64,000 nucleotides of DNA from Thinopyrum elongatum (taxonomy: Eukaryota > Streptophyta > Magnoliopsida > Poales > Poaceae), in assembly GCA_011799875.1 (NCBI GenBank), contig CM022301.1:320930929-320994928 (forward strand), in the 5' to 3' direction. This document shows positions 1 through 11,234 of this stretch, piece after piece. Positions within the stretch are counted from its first letter, which is position 1. Each line of letters starts with the position of its first letter. Both the position numbers and the translations under genes were made by a program. Under the pieces are notes generated by a model. It saw nothing but the letters and a program-made list of their open reading frames with translations. It had not been told where the DNA came from and did no database searches.

Positions 1-1103
1 CCGGTTCCATCAACAGACATGCAACTTGTTTTGCATAAAGGTGGCTGGCGGGTGTCTATTTCTCCTACTTTAGTTGAATCGAATTTGACTGCAGCCGGTC
101 CTTGAAGAAGGTTAAAACAACAAACTTGATGAATCACCGTTGTGGTTTTGCCGTATGTAAGAACTATTCTTGCTAGAAGCCCGTAGCAGCCACGTAAAAC
201 TTGCAACAATAAAGTAGAGGACGTCTAACTTGTTTTTGCAGGGCATGTTGTGATGTGATATGGTCAAGACATGATGTGATATATGTTGTTGTATGAGATG
301 ATCATGTTTTGTAAGTTATTGGCAACTAGCAGGAGCCTTATGGTTGTCGCTTTATTGTATGAAATGCATACGCCATGTAATTGCTTTACTTTATCACTAT
401 GCATTAGCGATAGTTGTAGAAGCAATAGTTGGCGAGACGACCATGACGCAACGATGGAGATCAAGGTGTCGAGCCGGTGACGATGGAGATCATGACGATG
501 CTTTGGAGATGGAGATCAAAAGCACGAAATGATGATGGCCATATCATGTCACATATTTTGATTGCATGTGATGTTTATCTTTTATGCATCTTATTTTGCT
601 TAGTACGGCGGTAGCATTACAAGATGCTCCCTTCACTAAATTTCAAGGTAAAAGTGTTCTCCCTGAGTATGCACCGTTGCTACAGTTCGCCGTGTTGAGA
701 CACCACGTGATGATCGGGTGTGATAGACTGTACGTTCACATACAACGGGTGCAAGACAGTTTTGCACATGCGGAATACTTGGGTTAAACTTGACGAGCCT
801 AGCATGTACAGACATGGCCTCGGAACACTGGAGATCGAAAGATCGAACTTGAATCATATAGTAGATATGATCAACATAGAGATGTTCACCATTGATGACT
901 ACCCCATCTCACGTGATGATCGAACATGGGTTAGTTGATTTGGATCACGTATCACTTAGATGACTTGAGGGATGTCTATTTAAGTGGGATTTCTTTAGTA
1001 ATTTGATTAATTGAACTTAATTTATCATGAACTTAGTCCTGATAGTATTTGCAAATCTATGTTGTAGATCAATAGCTCGCGATATAGCTCCACTATTTCT
1101 GAT
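1..1103 (+). other. Untranslated leader of the plus-strand copia element
   Basis: This stretch aligns by eye, in inverted orientation, with about 27363-28460 of the minus-strand copia copy, which is the region between the primer binding site and gag. I see no long open frame here, only short frames whose products resemble nothing I recognise. It is best read as retrotransposon leader RNA sequence. Confidence 0.75.
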
Positions 1104-1900
1104 ATGTTCCTAGAGAAAACTAAGTTGAAAGATGATGGTAGCAATGATGCGGACTGGGTCCATGATTTGAGGATTATCCTCATTGCTGCACAGAAGAATT
1201 ATGTCCTTGATGCACCTCTAGGTGACAGACCTATTGCAGCAGCTGATGCAGACGTTATGAACGTTTTACAAGCTCGATATGATGACTACTTGATAGTTTA
1301 GTGCATCATGCTTTACGACTTAGAATCGGGGCTCCAAAGACGTTTTGAACGCCACGGAGCATATGATATGTTCCAAGAGCTGAAATTCGTATTTCAAACT
1401 CATGCCCGTGTCGAGAAGTATGAGACCTTTGACAAGTACTTTGCCTACAAGATGGAGGAGAATAGCTCAGCTAGTGAGCATGTGTTCAGAATGTCTGAGT
1501 ACTACAATCGCTTGAATCAAGTGGGAGTTAATCTTCCAGATAAGATAGTGATTGGCAGAGTTCTCTAGTCACTATCACTAAGCTACTAGAGCTTCGTGAT
1601 GAACTATAATATGCAAGGGATGACAAAAACGATTCCCAAGCTCTTCGCGATGCTAAAATCGGCAAAGGTAGAAATCAAGAAAGTGCATCAAGTGTTGATG
1701 GTTAACAAGACCACTAGTTTCAAGAAAAAGGGCAAGGGAAAGAAAGGGGAACTTCAAGAAGAATGGCAAGCAAGTTGTCACTCCCATGAAGAAGCCCAAA
1801 GCTGGACCTAAGCCTGAAACTGAGTGCTTCTACTACGAAGGAAATGGTCACTAGAAGTGGAACTGCCCCAAATACTTGGCGGATAAGAAGGATGGCAAAG
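1104..1900 (+). pseudogene. copia gag pseudogene with destroyed zinc knuckle
   Basis: The frame starts at the ATG at 1104 (MFLEKTKLKDDG...) and encodes a copia-type Gag, the particle-forming and RNA-binding protein. In-frame TAG codons interrupt it at 1299-1301, 1566-1568 and 1587-1589, followed by a frameshift near 1750. The CCHC zinc knuckle is ruined: the opposite-strand copy keeps CFYCEGNGHWKWNC, whereas here the second Cys codon is Tyr and the Trp after His is a TAG. A lysine-rich stretch precedes the knuckle. The three early stops are also present at the same codons in the minus-strand copy at 23829-27362. Confidence 0.88.
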
Positions 1901-1904
1901 TGAA

Positions 1905-3557
1905 CAAAGGTATATTTGATATACATGTTATTGATGTGTATTTTACTAGTGTTCATAGTAGCCCCTGGGTATTTGATACTGGTTCAGTTGCTAAGATTAG
2001 TAACTCGAAACAAGAGTTGCAAAATGAACAGAGACTAGTTAAGGGTGAGGTGACGATGTGTGTTGGAAGTGATTCCAAGGTTGATAAGATCACCATCGCA
2101 TACTCCCTCTACCTTCGGGATTAGTGTTGAACCTAAATAAATGTTATTTGGTGTTTGCGTTGAGCATGAATATGATTGGATCATGTTTATTGCAATACGG
2201 TTATTCATTTAAGTCAGAAAATAATTGTTGTTCTGTTTACATGAATAAAACCTTTTATGGTCATACACCCAATGTGAATGGTTTATTGATTCTCGATCAT
2301 AGTGATACACATATTCCTAATAATGATGCCAAAAGATGCAAAGTTGATAATGATAGTCCAACATACTTGTGCACTGTCGTTTAGGTAATATTGGTGTAAA
2401 GCGCATGAAGAAACTCCATGCGGATGGACTTTTGGAATCACTTGATTATGAATCATTTGATACTTGCGAACCATGCCTCATGGGCAAGATGACTAAAACT
2501 TCGTTCTCCGGAACAATGGAGCAAGCTAATGACTTATTGGAAATAATACATACCGATGTATGCGGTCCGATGAGTATTGAAGCACGCGGTGGGTATCGTT
2601 ATTTTCTCACCTTCACTGATGATTTGAGTAGATATGGGTATATCTACTTGATGAAACACAAGTCTGAAACATTTGAAAAGTTCAAAGAATTTCAGAGCGA
2701 AGTGGAGAATCATCGTAACAAGAAAATAAAGTTTCTACGATCTGATCGCGGAGGCAAAAATTTGAGTTACAAGTTTGGCCTTCATTTAAAACAATGTGGA
2801 ATTGTTTCACAACTCACGCCACCTAGAACACCATAGCGTAATGGTGTGTCCGGACGTCGTAACCGTACTTTATTAGATATGATGCGTTCAATGATGTCTC
2901 TTACCGATTTACCACTATCATTTTGGGGTTATGCATTAGAGACAGCTGCATTCATGTTAAATAGGGCACCATCTAAATCCGTTGACACGACACCGTATGA
3001 ACTGTGGTTTGGCAAGAAACCTAAGCTATCATTTCTTAAAGTTTGGGGATGCGATGCTTATGTCAAAAGGCTGCAACCAGATAAGCTCGAACCCAAATCG
3101 AAGAAGTGCGTCTTCATAGGATACCCTAAAAGAAACTATTGGGTACACCTTCTACCACAGATCCGAAGGCAAGGTCTTTGTTGCTAAGTTTGGGTCCTTT
3201 CTAGAGAAGGAGTTTCTCTCGAAAGAAGTGAGTGGGAGGAAAGTAGAACTTGATGTGGTAATTGTACCTTCTCTCGAATTGGAGAGTAGCACATCACAGA
3301 AAACCATTCCCGTGATGCTTGCACCATGTAGAGAGGAAGCTAATGATGATGATCATGAAACTTCAGATCAAGTTACTACTGAACTTCGTAGGTCAACCAG
3401 AGCAAGATCCGCACCAGAGTGGTACGGTAATCCTGTTCTGGAAATCATGTTATTAGACCAAGGCGAACCTACGAACTATGAAGAAGCTATGATGAGCCCA
3501 GATTCCGACAGATGGCTTGAGGCCATGAAATCTGAGATAGGATCCATGTATGAGTAG
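1905..3557 (+). pseudogene. copia protease-integrase pseudogene, RT deleted
   Basis: The aspartic protease motif DTGS is at about 1975-1986 (WVFDTGSV). The integrase part (2369-3187) shows the GAG-pre-integrase segment, the core with HTDVCGP and RSDRGG, and a C-terminal part with YELWFGKKP. Stops and frame changes occur near 2384, 2836 (TAG), 3140 and 3187. The RT frame ends in GSMYE at 3543-3557. In the minus copy about 1.09 kb more of RT and RNase H follow; here the sequence passes directly, across the nested insert, into the end of pol. The element cannot make reverse transcriptase. Confidence 0.87.
3553..3557. repeat. Target-site duplication AGTAG (left copy)
   Basis: AGTAG directly before the LTR at 3558 is repeated directly after the right LTR at 10969-10973. 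The 5-bp match shows that 3558-10968 is one inserted element. The duplicated site spans the join left by the earlier RT deletion in the host copia element. Confidence 0.93.
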
Positions 3558-5052
3558 TGATAACCCACAAGTATAGGGGATCGTTTGTAGCCTTCTTCGA
3601 TAAATAAGAGTGTCGAGCCCAACGAGGAGCTAAAGGTAGAACAAATATTCCCTCAAGTTCTATCGACCACCGATACAACTCTACGCACACTTTAACGTTT
3701 GCTTTACCTAGAACAAGTCTGAAACTATTTTGCAAGAATAAAACTACAAGTACTTTGCGATAATAAAACTACGGATAAATTGCGAGGAGTTAAAAGTAGA
3801 TAGCTTTTGTCAACAAGAAAGTCATTTGTCCTTAGGCAATCGACAACAAGTACCGGTAATCATTCTTGTAATTTTATATGAGGGAGAGGCATGAGCTAAC
3901 ATACTTTCTCTACTTGGATCATATGCACTTATGATTGGAACTCTAGCAAGCATCCGCAACTACTAAAGATCATTAAGGTCGTGAAACCCAACCATAGCAT
4001 TAAGTATCAAGTCCTCTTTACTCCCATACGCCATAACCCACTTATCCGCGTTTATGCTGCTGTCACCCCCGCAACACCGACAATAAGCAAACCATGTACA
4101 TATTGCAACACCCTACAGCGAGGATCTCTCACATTTGCGTGAGACGAAGGGCACCGTAGGACAACACCATAAATAAAATATACAATCATACCAACCAAGA
4201 TCACGATTAACCCACAGGACAAAACGGATCTACTCAAACATCATAGGATAACCATATATCATTGGAAAATAATATATGGAGTTGAGCACCATGTTTAAGT
4301 AGAGATTACAGTGGAGAGAAGGGGTGTTACACCGCTGCATAGAGGGGGAGAAAGTTGGTGTTGACGGTAGCAAGATTGTTGATGTAGATCGCCGTCACGA
4401 TCCTCGCCCCGGCGGCACTCCGGCGCCACCGGGAGAGAGGGAGAGAGAGCCCCCCTCCTTCTTCTTCTTCCTTGGCCTCCCCCCTAGATGGGAGGAGAGT
4501 TCCCCCACTAGTCCATGGCCTCCATGGCGGCGGAGGGGTGGGAGCCCCTCCGAGATTGGATCTCCCTCTCTGTTCTCTTCTATTTCGCGTTCCCCAGATC
4601 TGGCCCTTCACCATTTCTTAAATTTCCGGAGATCCGTAACTCCGATTGCGCTGAAATTTTTACACGATTTTTTTCCATAAATTATCTTTCTTGTGCAAGA
4701 AGAAGGGCCCCAACCGACCTTCGAGGAGGGCACAAGATACCTGGGCGTGCCAGGGGGTGCCCGGCGCGCCTTGGTGGGTTGTGGTCACTGTGGGCCCCCG
4801 TTTGCGTTGATTCCACCTCCCAAAAATCATAATTATCCAAAATAATTCTCCATAAATTTTTATCGCGTTTGGACTTCGTTTGTTATGGATTTTCTATGAA
4901 ACAAAAAATATGCAACAAACAGGAACTGGCACTGGGCCCTGGATCAATAGGTTAGTCCAATAAATCATATAAAAAGTTGCCAAAAATATGTGAGAGTTGT
5001 ATAATATTGGCATGAAACAATCAAAAATTATAGATATGATGGAGACGTATCA
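3558..5052 (-). repeat. 3' LTR (left copy) of the non-autonomous element
   Basis: On the plus strand it runs from TGATAACCCACAAG to GGAGACGTATCA and is a near-identical direct repeat of 9476-10968. It contains a GC-rich stretch at about 4735-4800 that resembles the inverted-repeat module of the Athila element. Confidence 0.95.
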
Positions 5053-5054
5053 GT

Positions 5055-5066
5055 ATCCCCAAGCTT
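5055..5066 (-). promoter_or_regulatory. Polypurine tract
   Basis: Read on the minus strand this is AAGCTTGGGGAT, two bases from the LTR end at 5052. It is the expected plus-strand DNA primer. The same AAGCTTGGGG core precedes the LTR at 52391 and follows the one ending at 17819. Confidence 0.85.
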
Positions 5067-8008
5067 AATTCCTGCTCGTCCTCGAGTAGGTAAATGATAA
5101 AAAAGATAATTTTTGATGTGGAATGCTACCTAGCATAAACTTGATCACATGTCTAGTCATGGCATGAATATTAAGACATGAGTGATTCAAAGCAATAGTC
5201 TATAATTTGACATAAAGACATCAATACTCAGGCATCCCAACAAACAATCATGTCTTTCAAAATATCAATGCTAAAGAAAGGTATCCCTACAAAATCATAT
5301 AGTCTTGTCATACTCTGTCTTCTTAACACAAAGTATTTATCATGCACAACCCCGATGACAAGCCGAGGAATTGGTTCATACTTTTTAATGCGTTTCAGCT
5401 TTTTCAACCCTCACGCAATACATGAGCGCAAGCCATGGATATAGCACTACGGGTGGAATAGAGTATAATGATAGGGGTAAATATAGAGAAGACAAAAAAG
5501 TAAGAAAGTCTCACATCGATGCGGCTAACCAACGGGCTATGGAGATGCCCATCAATCGATATCAATGCGAGGAGTAGGGATTGCCATGCAATGAATGCAC
5601 TAAGAGCTATAAGTGTATGAAAGCTCAATATGAAAACTAAGTGGGTGTGCATCTAATCCTATAATGAAAAATTCCCACTAGTATATGAAAGTGACAACAT
5701 AGGAGACTCTCCATATGAAAAACATGGTGCTACTCTGAAGCACAAGTGTGGAACTAGCATGCCCCTTCTCTCTTTGTATTTTTCTTCTTTTTTTCTTCTT
5801 TTTCTTTTTTCTTTTTTTTCTTTTTTTTCTCTCATTGTCCGGAGTCTCATCCCGACTTGTGGGGGAATCATAGTCTCCATCATCCTTTCTCACTGGGGCA
5901 ATGCTCTAATAATGAAAATTGATGATCATCACACTTCTATTTACTTATAACTCAAAATTACAACTCGATACCTATAACAAAATATGACTCTATATGAATG
6001 CCTCTGGCAGTGTACCAGGATGTGCAATGATCTAGCGTAACATGTATAAAAAATGATGCATGGTGGCTGAGCCACAACTACTATGTCAGCTATATGATCA
6101 TGCAAAGCAATATGACAATGAATGCTCAAGTCATCAAAACGGAAGCGGTGGAAGTTGCATGGCAATATATCTCGGAATGGCTATGGAAAGGCCATAATAG
6201 GTAGGTATGGTGGCTGTTTTGAGGAAGATATAATAAGGCTTATGTGTGATAGAGCGTATCATATCATGGGGTTTGGATGCACTAGCGAAGTTTGCACCAC
6301 GTCTCGAGGTGAGAAAGGGCAATGCACGGTACCGTAGAGGCTAGCAAATTGCGGAAAGGTAAGAGTGCGTATAATCCATGGACTCACATTAGTCATAAAG
6401 AACTCATATACTTATTGCAAAAGTTTATTAGCCCTCGAAGCAAAGTACTACTACGCATGTCCCTAGGGGGATAGATTGGTAGGAAAATACCATCGCTCGT
6501 CCCCGACCGCCACTCATAAGGAAGACAATCAATAATAAATCATGCTCCAACTTCATAGCATAATGAGAGACTATACGTGCATGCTTCGGGAATCACAAAC
6601 CTTAACACCAATATTCTTACTAACCACAACCGTTTACTAGTACCTCCCACATATTCCATCTCTATATCGCAAAACTATTAAAAGGAACCAAACATATCAT
6701 ATTCAGTGATCCATAAGTTTTATGTAGGATTTTATGACTAACCATGCAATTGACCAATTCCTGTTGACTCTCTAAATAGATATAAGTGAAGCATGAGAGT
6801 TTAATTCTTTCTACAAAAGACCATGCTCTAATAAATATAAGTGAAGCAAAAGAGCATTCTACAAACAACGGTTTTCTATGTGAAGAGAAACAGGCAATCC
6901 AAACTTTAAATGATATAAGTGAAGCACATGAAGCATTCTATAAAGCCATACTCAAAAGATATAAGTGAAGTGCAATGAGCATTCTATAAATCAACCATGA
7001 ACTATCTCATACCAGCATGGTGCATAAAAGAAAAGTGAAAAATAAACACAAAAGACGCTCCAAGATTTGCACATATCACATGAACGAAACGAAGACGAAA
7101 ACATACCGATACTTATTGAAGAAAGATGGGATGCCTTCCGGGGCATCCCCAAGCTTAGATGCTTGAGTCTCATTGAATATTTACTTGGGGTGCCTTGGGC
7201 ATCCCAAAGCTTGAGCTCTTGCCTCTCCTCCTTCTCCTCATATCGAGACCTCCTCGATCTTTGATCACTTCATCCACACAAAACTCAACAGAAAGCTCGG
7301 TAAGATCCGTTAGTATAATAAAGCAAATCACTACTCTAAGTACAGTTGCAAACCAATTCATATTTTGTTTTTGCATTGTATCTACTGTAATATAACTTTT
7401 CCATGGCTTATACCACTGATAGAATTGGTAGTTTCATCAAAACAAGCAAAACAATGCATCAAAAACAGAATCTGTCTTAAACAGGACAGTCTGTAGCGAT
7501 CTGAACACCTACCATACTTATGCTACTCCAAAACTTCTTAAAAATTAGGAAAAAATAAAAATTTTGTATAGCAATACTATGCAAAAAATTTCAGAAACTT
7601 TTGACGTTCCAGTAAAAAATGTAAAATCACACACTAAAGCCAAAGTTTCTGTTCCTGCACCGCACATACCAACAAGCGATCAAATCATCGTAAAGGCAAA
7701 TCTTGGCACATTATTTTTATAATACAATGGATTTGTACAAGGGTATAATTATTTTTGTGAGAATCTTCATGAAAAATTTACATTGTTTCCATGAGCATGA
7801 ACACAAGTGTTCAAGGTCGACCCTCACTTCTCCAATGCATCACCTTTCAATCGCTTCTCTTTTGTTGAAAAGTTTTAAGTTCCCCTCTATATTTTTTTGT
7901 TTTAAAACTTTATAAAAGCACTCAATAGAATAAAATGACTCTCTAAAACTTCAGGGTTGTCTCCCTGGCAGCGCTTTCTTTAAAGCCATTAAGCTAGGCA
8001 TAAAGTGC
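5067..8008 (-). other. Long non-coding 3' region of the non-autonomous element
   Basis: No credible coding frame is seen. It holds a pyrimidine-rich run (5763-5832, mostly T with C), a degenerate tandem repeat (6779-6990) and a second PPT-like pair of CCCAAGCTT/CCCAAAGCTT motifs at about 7146-7215. The part from 5053 to about 6420 matches 17820-19171, the equivalent part of the Sabrina-like element. Confidence 0.8.
6779..6990. repeat. Degenerate tandem repeat with ATATAAGTGAAG core
   Basis: The core ATATAAGTGAAG occurs four times, at about 6780, 6834, 6914 and 6960, at spacings of roughly 45-80 bases. Copies are followed by GAGCATTCTAYAAA or a close variant. The units are imperfect, so they look like an old local duplication. 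Confidence 0.8.
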
Positions 8009-9355
8009 TCAAGTAATGGATCCACCCGGATCCCAAGGTATATCAAAGCCAATTTTAATTAACAATGATTTGGCATTTAGTAGTGAGCACAAAGCAACAT
8101 ATATCATGAAATGACGAAGTCTAACTCTCTTCCTATGCATCGTCATGTCATAAAAGAACAATTCATGCACATCAAGTAAAGGCCAATACATAGCATAAGT
8201 AGTTTCTTGCAATTTTATCGTATCGGAAACATAAAGAGGTGGAGATGTAGTTCCTCTCTCATAATGATTGCAAGTAGGAGCAGCAAGCACATGCATATTA
8301 CATTCATCAAAATCATCATGTGCAACGGTAAAAGGCAACCCATCAATATAATCCTTAATAAGAGCAAACTTCTCCGATATAGTGTAGTTTGGAGAATTCA
8401 AAAAGATAATAGGACTATCATGCGTGGGTGCATTAGCAACAATTTCATTCTCAACATAAGGAACTATAGCAATTTCATCTCCATAAGCATAATTCATATT
8501 GGCATCTAGGCCACAAGCATCGCAAGCATCAAGTTCATCAAAAAGGGATATTTCAAAAGAATCAATGGGATCATAGCAATTATCATAACATTCATCCTTC
8601 GGTAAGAACGAAGGGACATTAAATAATGTATGTGTTGAAGAGTTACTCTCATTAGAAGGTGGGCACGGGTAGCTAATCCGCTCTTCCTCCTTCTGTTCTT
8701 CACTCTCTTCATTGTCTTTTTCATCCAATGAGCTCATAGTTTCATCATTTTCTTCTTCCATAGATTCCTGCAAAATGTTAGTCTCTTCTTGGACAGTGGA
8801 GAAGTACTCAATATATTCTTTAACATAAGCATTGAAATCATAGTTTTCATAGCAATATTTAAGTATAGCAAATTTTTCAGATTTGTAAAGAGTAGCATCA
8901 TACTTTTCAATCAAAGAAGCAATTTCATAAGCACCCTTAAAAGCAACATATTCTTCAATTTGTTCAACATCATAGTAATTATAAACACCTTTGGCATAAC
9001 AAGATACGATTCCATTATCCTTAAACTCACATTGGAAGGGAAGGTGTTTTTTAGGGTCTTCAGAACAACAAGTAAAATCATGTATTTCACATAAATTCAG
9101 AGCATAGCAATACAAACTATTCATATGATGCCATAAAAGTTTCCCTTTTTGAAATAAGCGGTGTCGCACATAATAAGCATGCTCATTTAATGATTTTCCC
9201 TCAACTAAGCTAGTTGGGTTTTCAGCACGAGCACAAATGGATCGAAGATGATCCAAATAGAAAGCTTCAGTAGTATGATAGATTTTGGGTGGTTCTTCAA
9301 CCATTGGTTTAGCAGGTACAACTAATTTTTTTGGTATTTTGCGTTTCCTACCCAT
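8009..9355 (-). CDS. Intact 448-codon ORF of unknown function in the non-autonomous element
   Basis: I place the start at the ATG at 9353-9355 (MGRKRKIPKKL...); the frame is open nine codons further upstream but without ATG. The N terminus (about residues 1-17) is strongly basic and could be a nuclear-localisation signal or nucleic-acid-binding tail. A Tyr/His/Cys-rich middle follows (about 30-190), then a very acidic segment (about 205-235, rich in E and D), then a mixed C-terminal half. There is no zinc knuckle, DTG protease, YMDD, DDE or RNase H motif, so this is not Gag-Pol. It starts about 90 bases downstream of the PBS, where gag would normally sit. The frame is uninterrupted although the LTRs differ clearly, which hints at selection (inference). 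I do not recognise the family. Confidence 0.8.
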   Translation of the reverse strand: MGRKRKIPKKLVVPAKPMVEEPPKIYHTTEAFYLDHLRSICARAENPTSLVEGKSLNEHAYYVRHRLFQKGKLLWHHMNSLYCYALNLCEIHDFTCCSEDPKKHLPFQCEFKDNGIVSCYAKGVYNYYDVEQIEEYVAFKGAYEIASLIEKYDATLYKSEKFAILKYCYENYDFNAYVKEYIEYFSTVQEETNILQESMEEENDETMSSLDEKDNEESEEQKEEERISYPCPPSNESNSSTHTLFNVPSFLPKDECYDNCYDPIDSFEISLFDELDACDACGLDANMNYAYGDEIAIVPYVENEIVANAPTHDSPIIFLNSPNYTISEKFALIKDYIDGLPFTVAHDDFDECNMHVLAAPTCNHYERGTTSPPLYVSDTIKLQETTYAMYWPLLDVHELFFYDMTMHRKRVRLRHFMIYVALCSLLNAKSLLIKIGFDIPWDPGGSIT

Positions 9356-9446
9356 AACTAAAGATAGAAAACAAGAGCACAAAATAAAAACTACTTAGTG
9401 ATAAAGCAAACAAGAACACACGAGAATATTCACCCCACGCTATTGC

Positions 9447-9464
9447 TCCCCGGCAACGGCGCCA
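9447..9464 (-). promoter_or_regulatory. Primer binding site for tRNA-Asp
   Basis: On the minus strand this is TGGCGCCGTTGCCGGGGA, the complement of the 3' end of plant tRNA-Asp(GTC) including CCA. It lies 11 bases inside the LTR that starts at 9476 and fixes the element's orientation. Confidence 0.9.
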
Positions 9465-9475
9465 GAAAAAGGTCT

Positions 9476-10968
9476 TGATAACCCACAAGTATAGGGGATC
9501 ATTTGTAGCCTTCTTCGATAAATAAGAGTGTCGAACCCAACGAGGAGCTAAAGGTAGAACAAATATTCCCTCAAGTTCGATCGACCACCGATACAACTCT
9601 ACGCACACTTTAACGTTTGCTTTACCTAGAACAAGTATGAAACTATTTTGCAAGAATAAAACTATGAGTACTTTGCGAGAATAAAACTACGGATAAATTG
9701 CGAGGCAATAAAAGTAGATAGCTTTTGTTAACAAGAAAGTCATTTGTCCCTAGGCAATCGATAACAAGTACCGGTAATCATTCTTGTAATTTTATATGAG
9801 GGAGAGGCATGAGCTAACATACTTTCTCTACTTGGATCATATGCACTTATGATTGGAACTCTAGCAAGCATCCGCAACTACTAAAGATCATTAAGGTCGT
9901 GAAACCCAACCATAGCATTAAGTATCAAGTCCTCTTTTCTCCCATACGTCATAACCCACTTATCCGTGTTTAGGCTGCTGTCACCCCCGCAACACCGACA
10001 AAGCAAACCATGAACATATTGCAACACCCTACAGCGAGGATCCCTCATGTTTGCGTGAGACGGAGGGCACCGTAGGACAACACCGTAAATAAAATATACA
10101 ATCATACCAACCAAGATCACGATTAACCCACAGGACAAAACGGATCTACTCAAACATCATAGGATAACCATAGATCATTGGAAAATAATATATGGAGTTG
10201 AGCACCATGTTTAAGTAGAGATTACAGAGAAGAGAAGGGGTGTTACACCGCTGCATAGAGGGGGAGAAAGTTGGTGTTGACGGTAGCAAGATTGTTGATG
10301 TAGATCACCGTCACGATCCTCGCCCCGGCGGCACTCCGGCGCCATCGGGAGAGAGGGAGAGAGAGCCCCCTCCTTCTTCTTCTTCCTTGGCCTCCCCCCT
10401 AGATGGGAGGAGAGTTCCCCCTTTGGTCCATGGCCTCCATGGCGGTGGAGGGGCGGGAGCCCCTCCGAGATTGGATCTCCCTCTCTGTTCTCTTCTGTTT
10501 CGCGTTCCCCAGATCTGGCCCTTCACCGTTTCTTAAATTTCCGGAGATCCGTAACTCCAATTGTGCTGAAATTTTTACACGATTTTTTTCCATAAATTAT
10601 CTTTCTTGCGCCATAAGAAGGGCCCCAACCGACCTTCGAGGAGGGCACAAGATACCTGGGCGTGCCAGGGGGTGCCCGGTGCGCCCTGGTGGGTTCTGGT
10701 CACTGTGGGCACCCGTTTGTGTTGATTCCACCTCCCAAAAATCGTAAATATTCCAAAATAAATCTCCGTAAATTTTTATCGCATTTGGACTTCGTTTGAT
10801 ATGGATTTTCTGCGAAACAAAAAATATGCAACAAACAGGAACTGGCACTGGGCACTGGATCAATAGGTTAGTCCAATAAATCATATAAAAAGTTGCCAAA
10901 ACTATGTGAGAGTTGTATAATATTGGCATGAAACAATCAAAAATTATAGATACGATGGAGATGTATCA
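9476..10968 (-). repeat. 5' LTR (right copy) of the non-autonomous element
   Basis: Direct repeat of 3558-5052, bounded by TGATAACCCACAAG and GGAGATGTATCA on the plus strand and followed by the AGTAG duplication at 10969-10973. Confidence 0.95.
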
Positions 10969-10973
10969 AGTAG

Positions 10974-11234
10974 CTCCATACAGAGCTTTGTAGACGTAGA
11001 AATTTGCAAAATACATACAGATCTGAATGTGACAGACCCGTTGACTAAACTTCTCTCACAAGCAAAACATGATCACTCCTTAGTACTCTTTGGGTGTTAA
11101 TCACATGGCGATGTGAACTAGATTATTGACTCTAGTAAACTCTTTGGGTGTTGGTCACATGGCGATGTGAACTATGGATGTTAAATCACATGGTGATGTG
11201 AACTAGATTATTGACTCTAGTGCAAGTGGGAGAC
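10974..11234 (+). other. 3' end of copia pol and non-coding tail with polypurine tract
   Basis: It begins with the end of pol (a frame containing DLNVTDPLTK at about 11020-11060), then three stem-loops, then AGTGGGAGACTGA leading into the LTR at 11235. It continues the host copia element from 3557 after the nested insert is removed. Confidence 0.88.
11101..11201. repeat. Three short stem-loops TCACATGGCGATGTGA upstream of the PPT
   Basis: The palindromic unit TCACAT-GGCG-ATGTGA occurs at 11101-11116 and 11155-11170, and with one change (GGTG) at 11186-11201. The same three units lie inverted in the minus-strand copy at 23597-23612, 23627-23642 and 23681-23696. Confidence 0.9.

Larger units (their letters stand above)
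3558..10968 (-). mobile_element. Non-autonomous gypsy/Athila-like LTR retrotransposon (7.4 kb) with one ORF
   Basis: It has two LTRs of about 1.49 kb (3558-5052 and 9476-10968), a primer binding site complementary to tRNA-Asp (9447-9464), a polypurine tract AAGCTTGGGG at the other end, and the AGTAG duplication. PBS and PPT place the element on the minus strand. No gag, protease, RT or integrase motif is visible; the single long frame (8009-9355) is of unknown function. Its LTR ends (TGATAC...TTGTGGGTTATCA), PBS and PPT resemble those of the autonomous Athila-type element at 33248-53805. It may therefore be mobilised by Athila-type enzymes (inference). I count about 13 LTR mismatches by eye in the first 320 bases. 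Confidence 0.93.

Noticed and set aside
584..938. Small plus-strand frames in the copia leader
   Set aside because: Short, not conserved in frame in the minus copy, and located in untranslated leader sequence.
5678..5893. Lys/Glu-rich minus frames near 5760-5830
   Set aside because: Product of a simple pyrimidine-rich tract in non-coding retroelement sequence.
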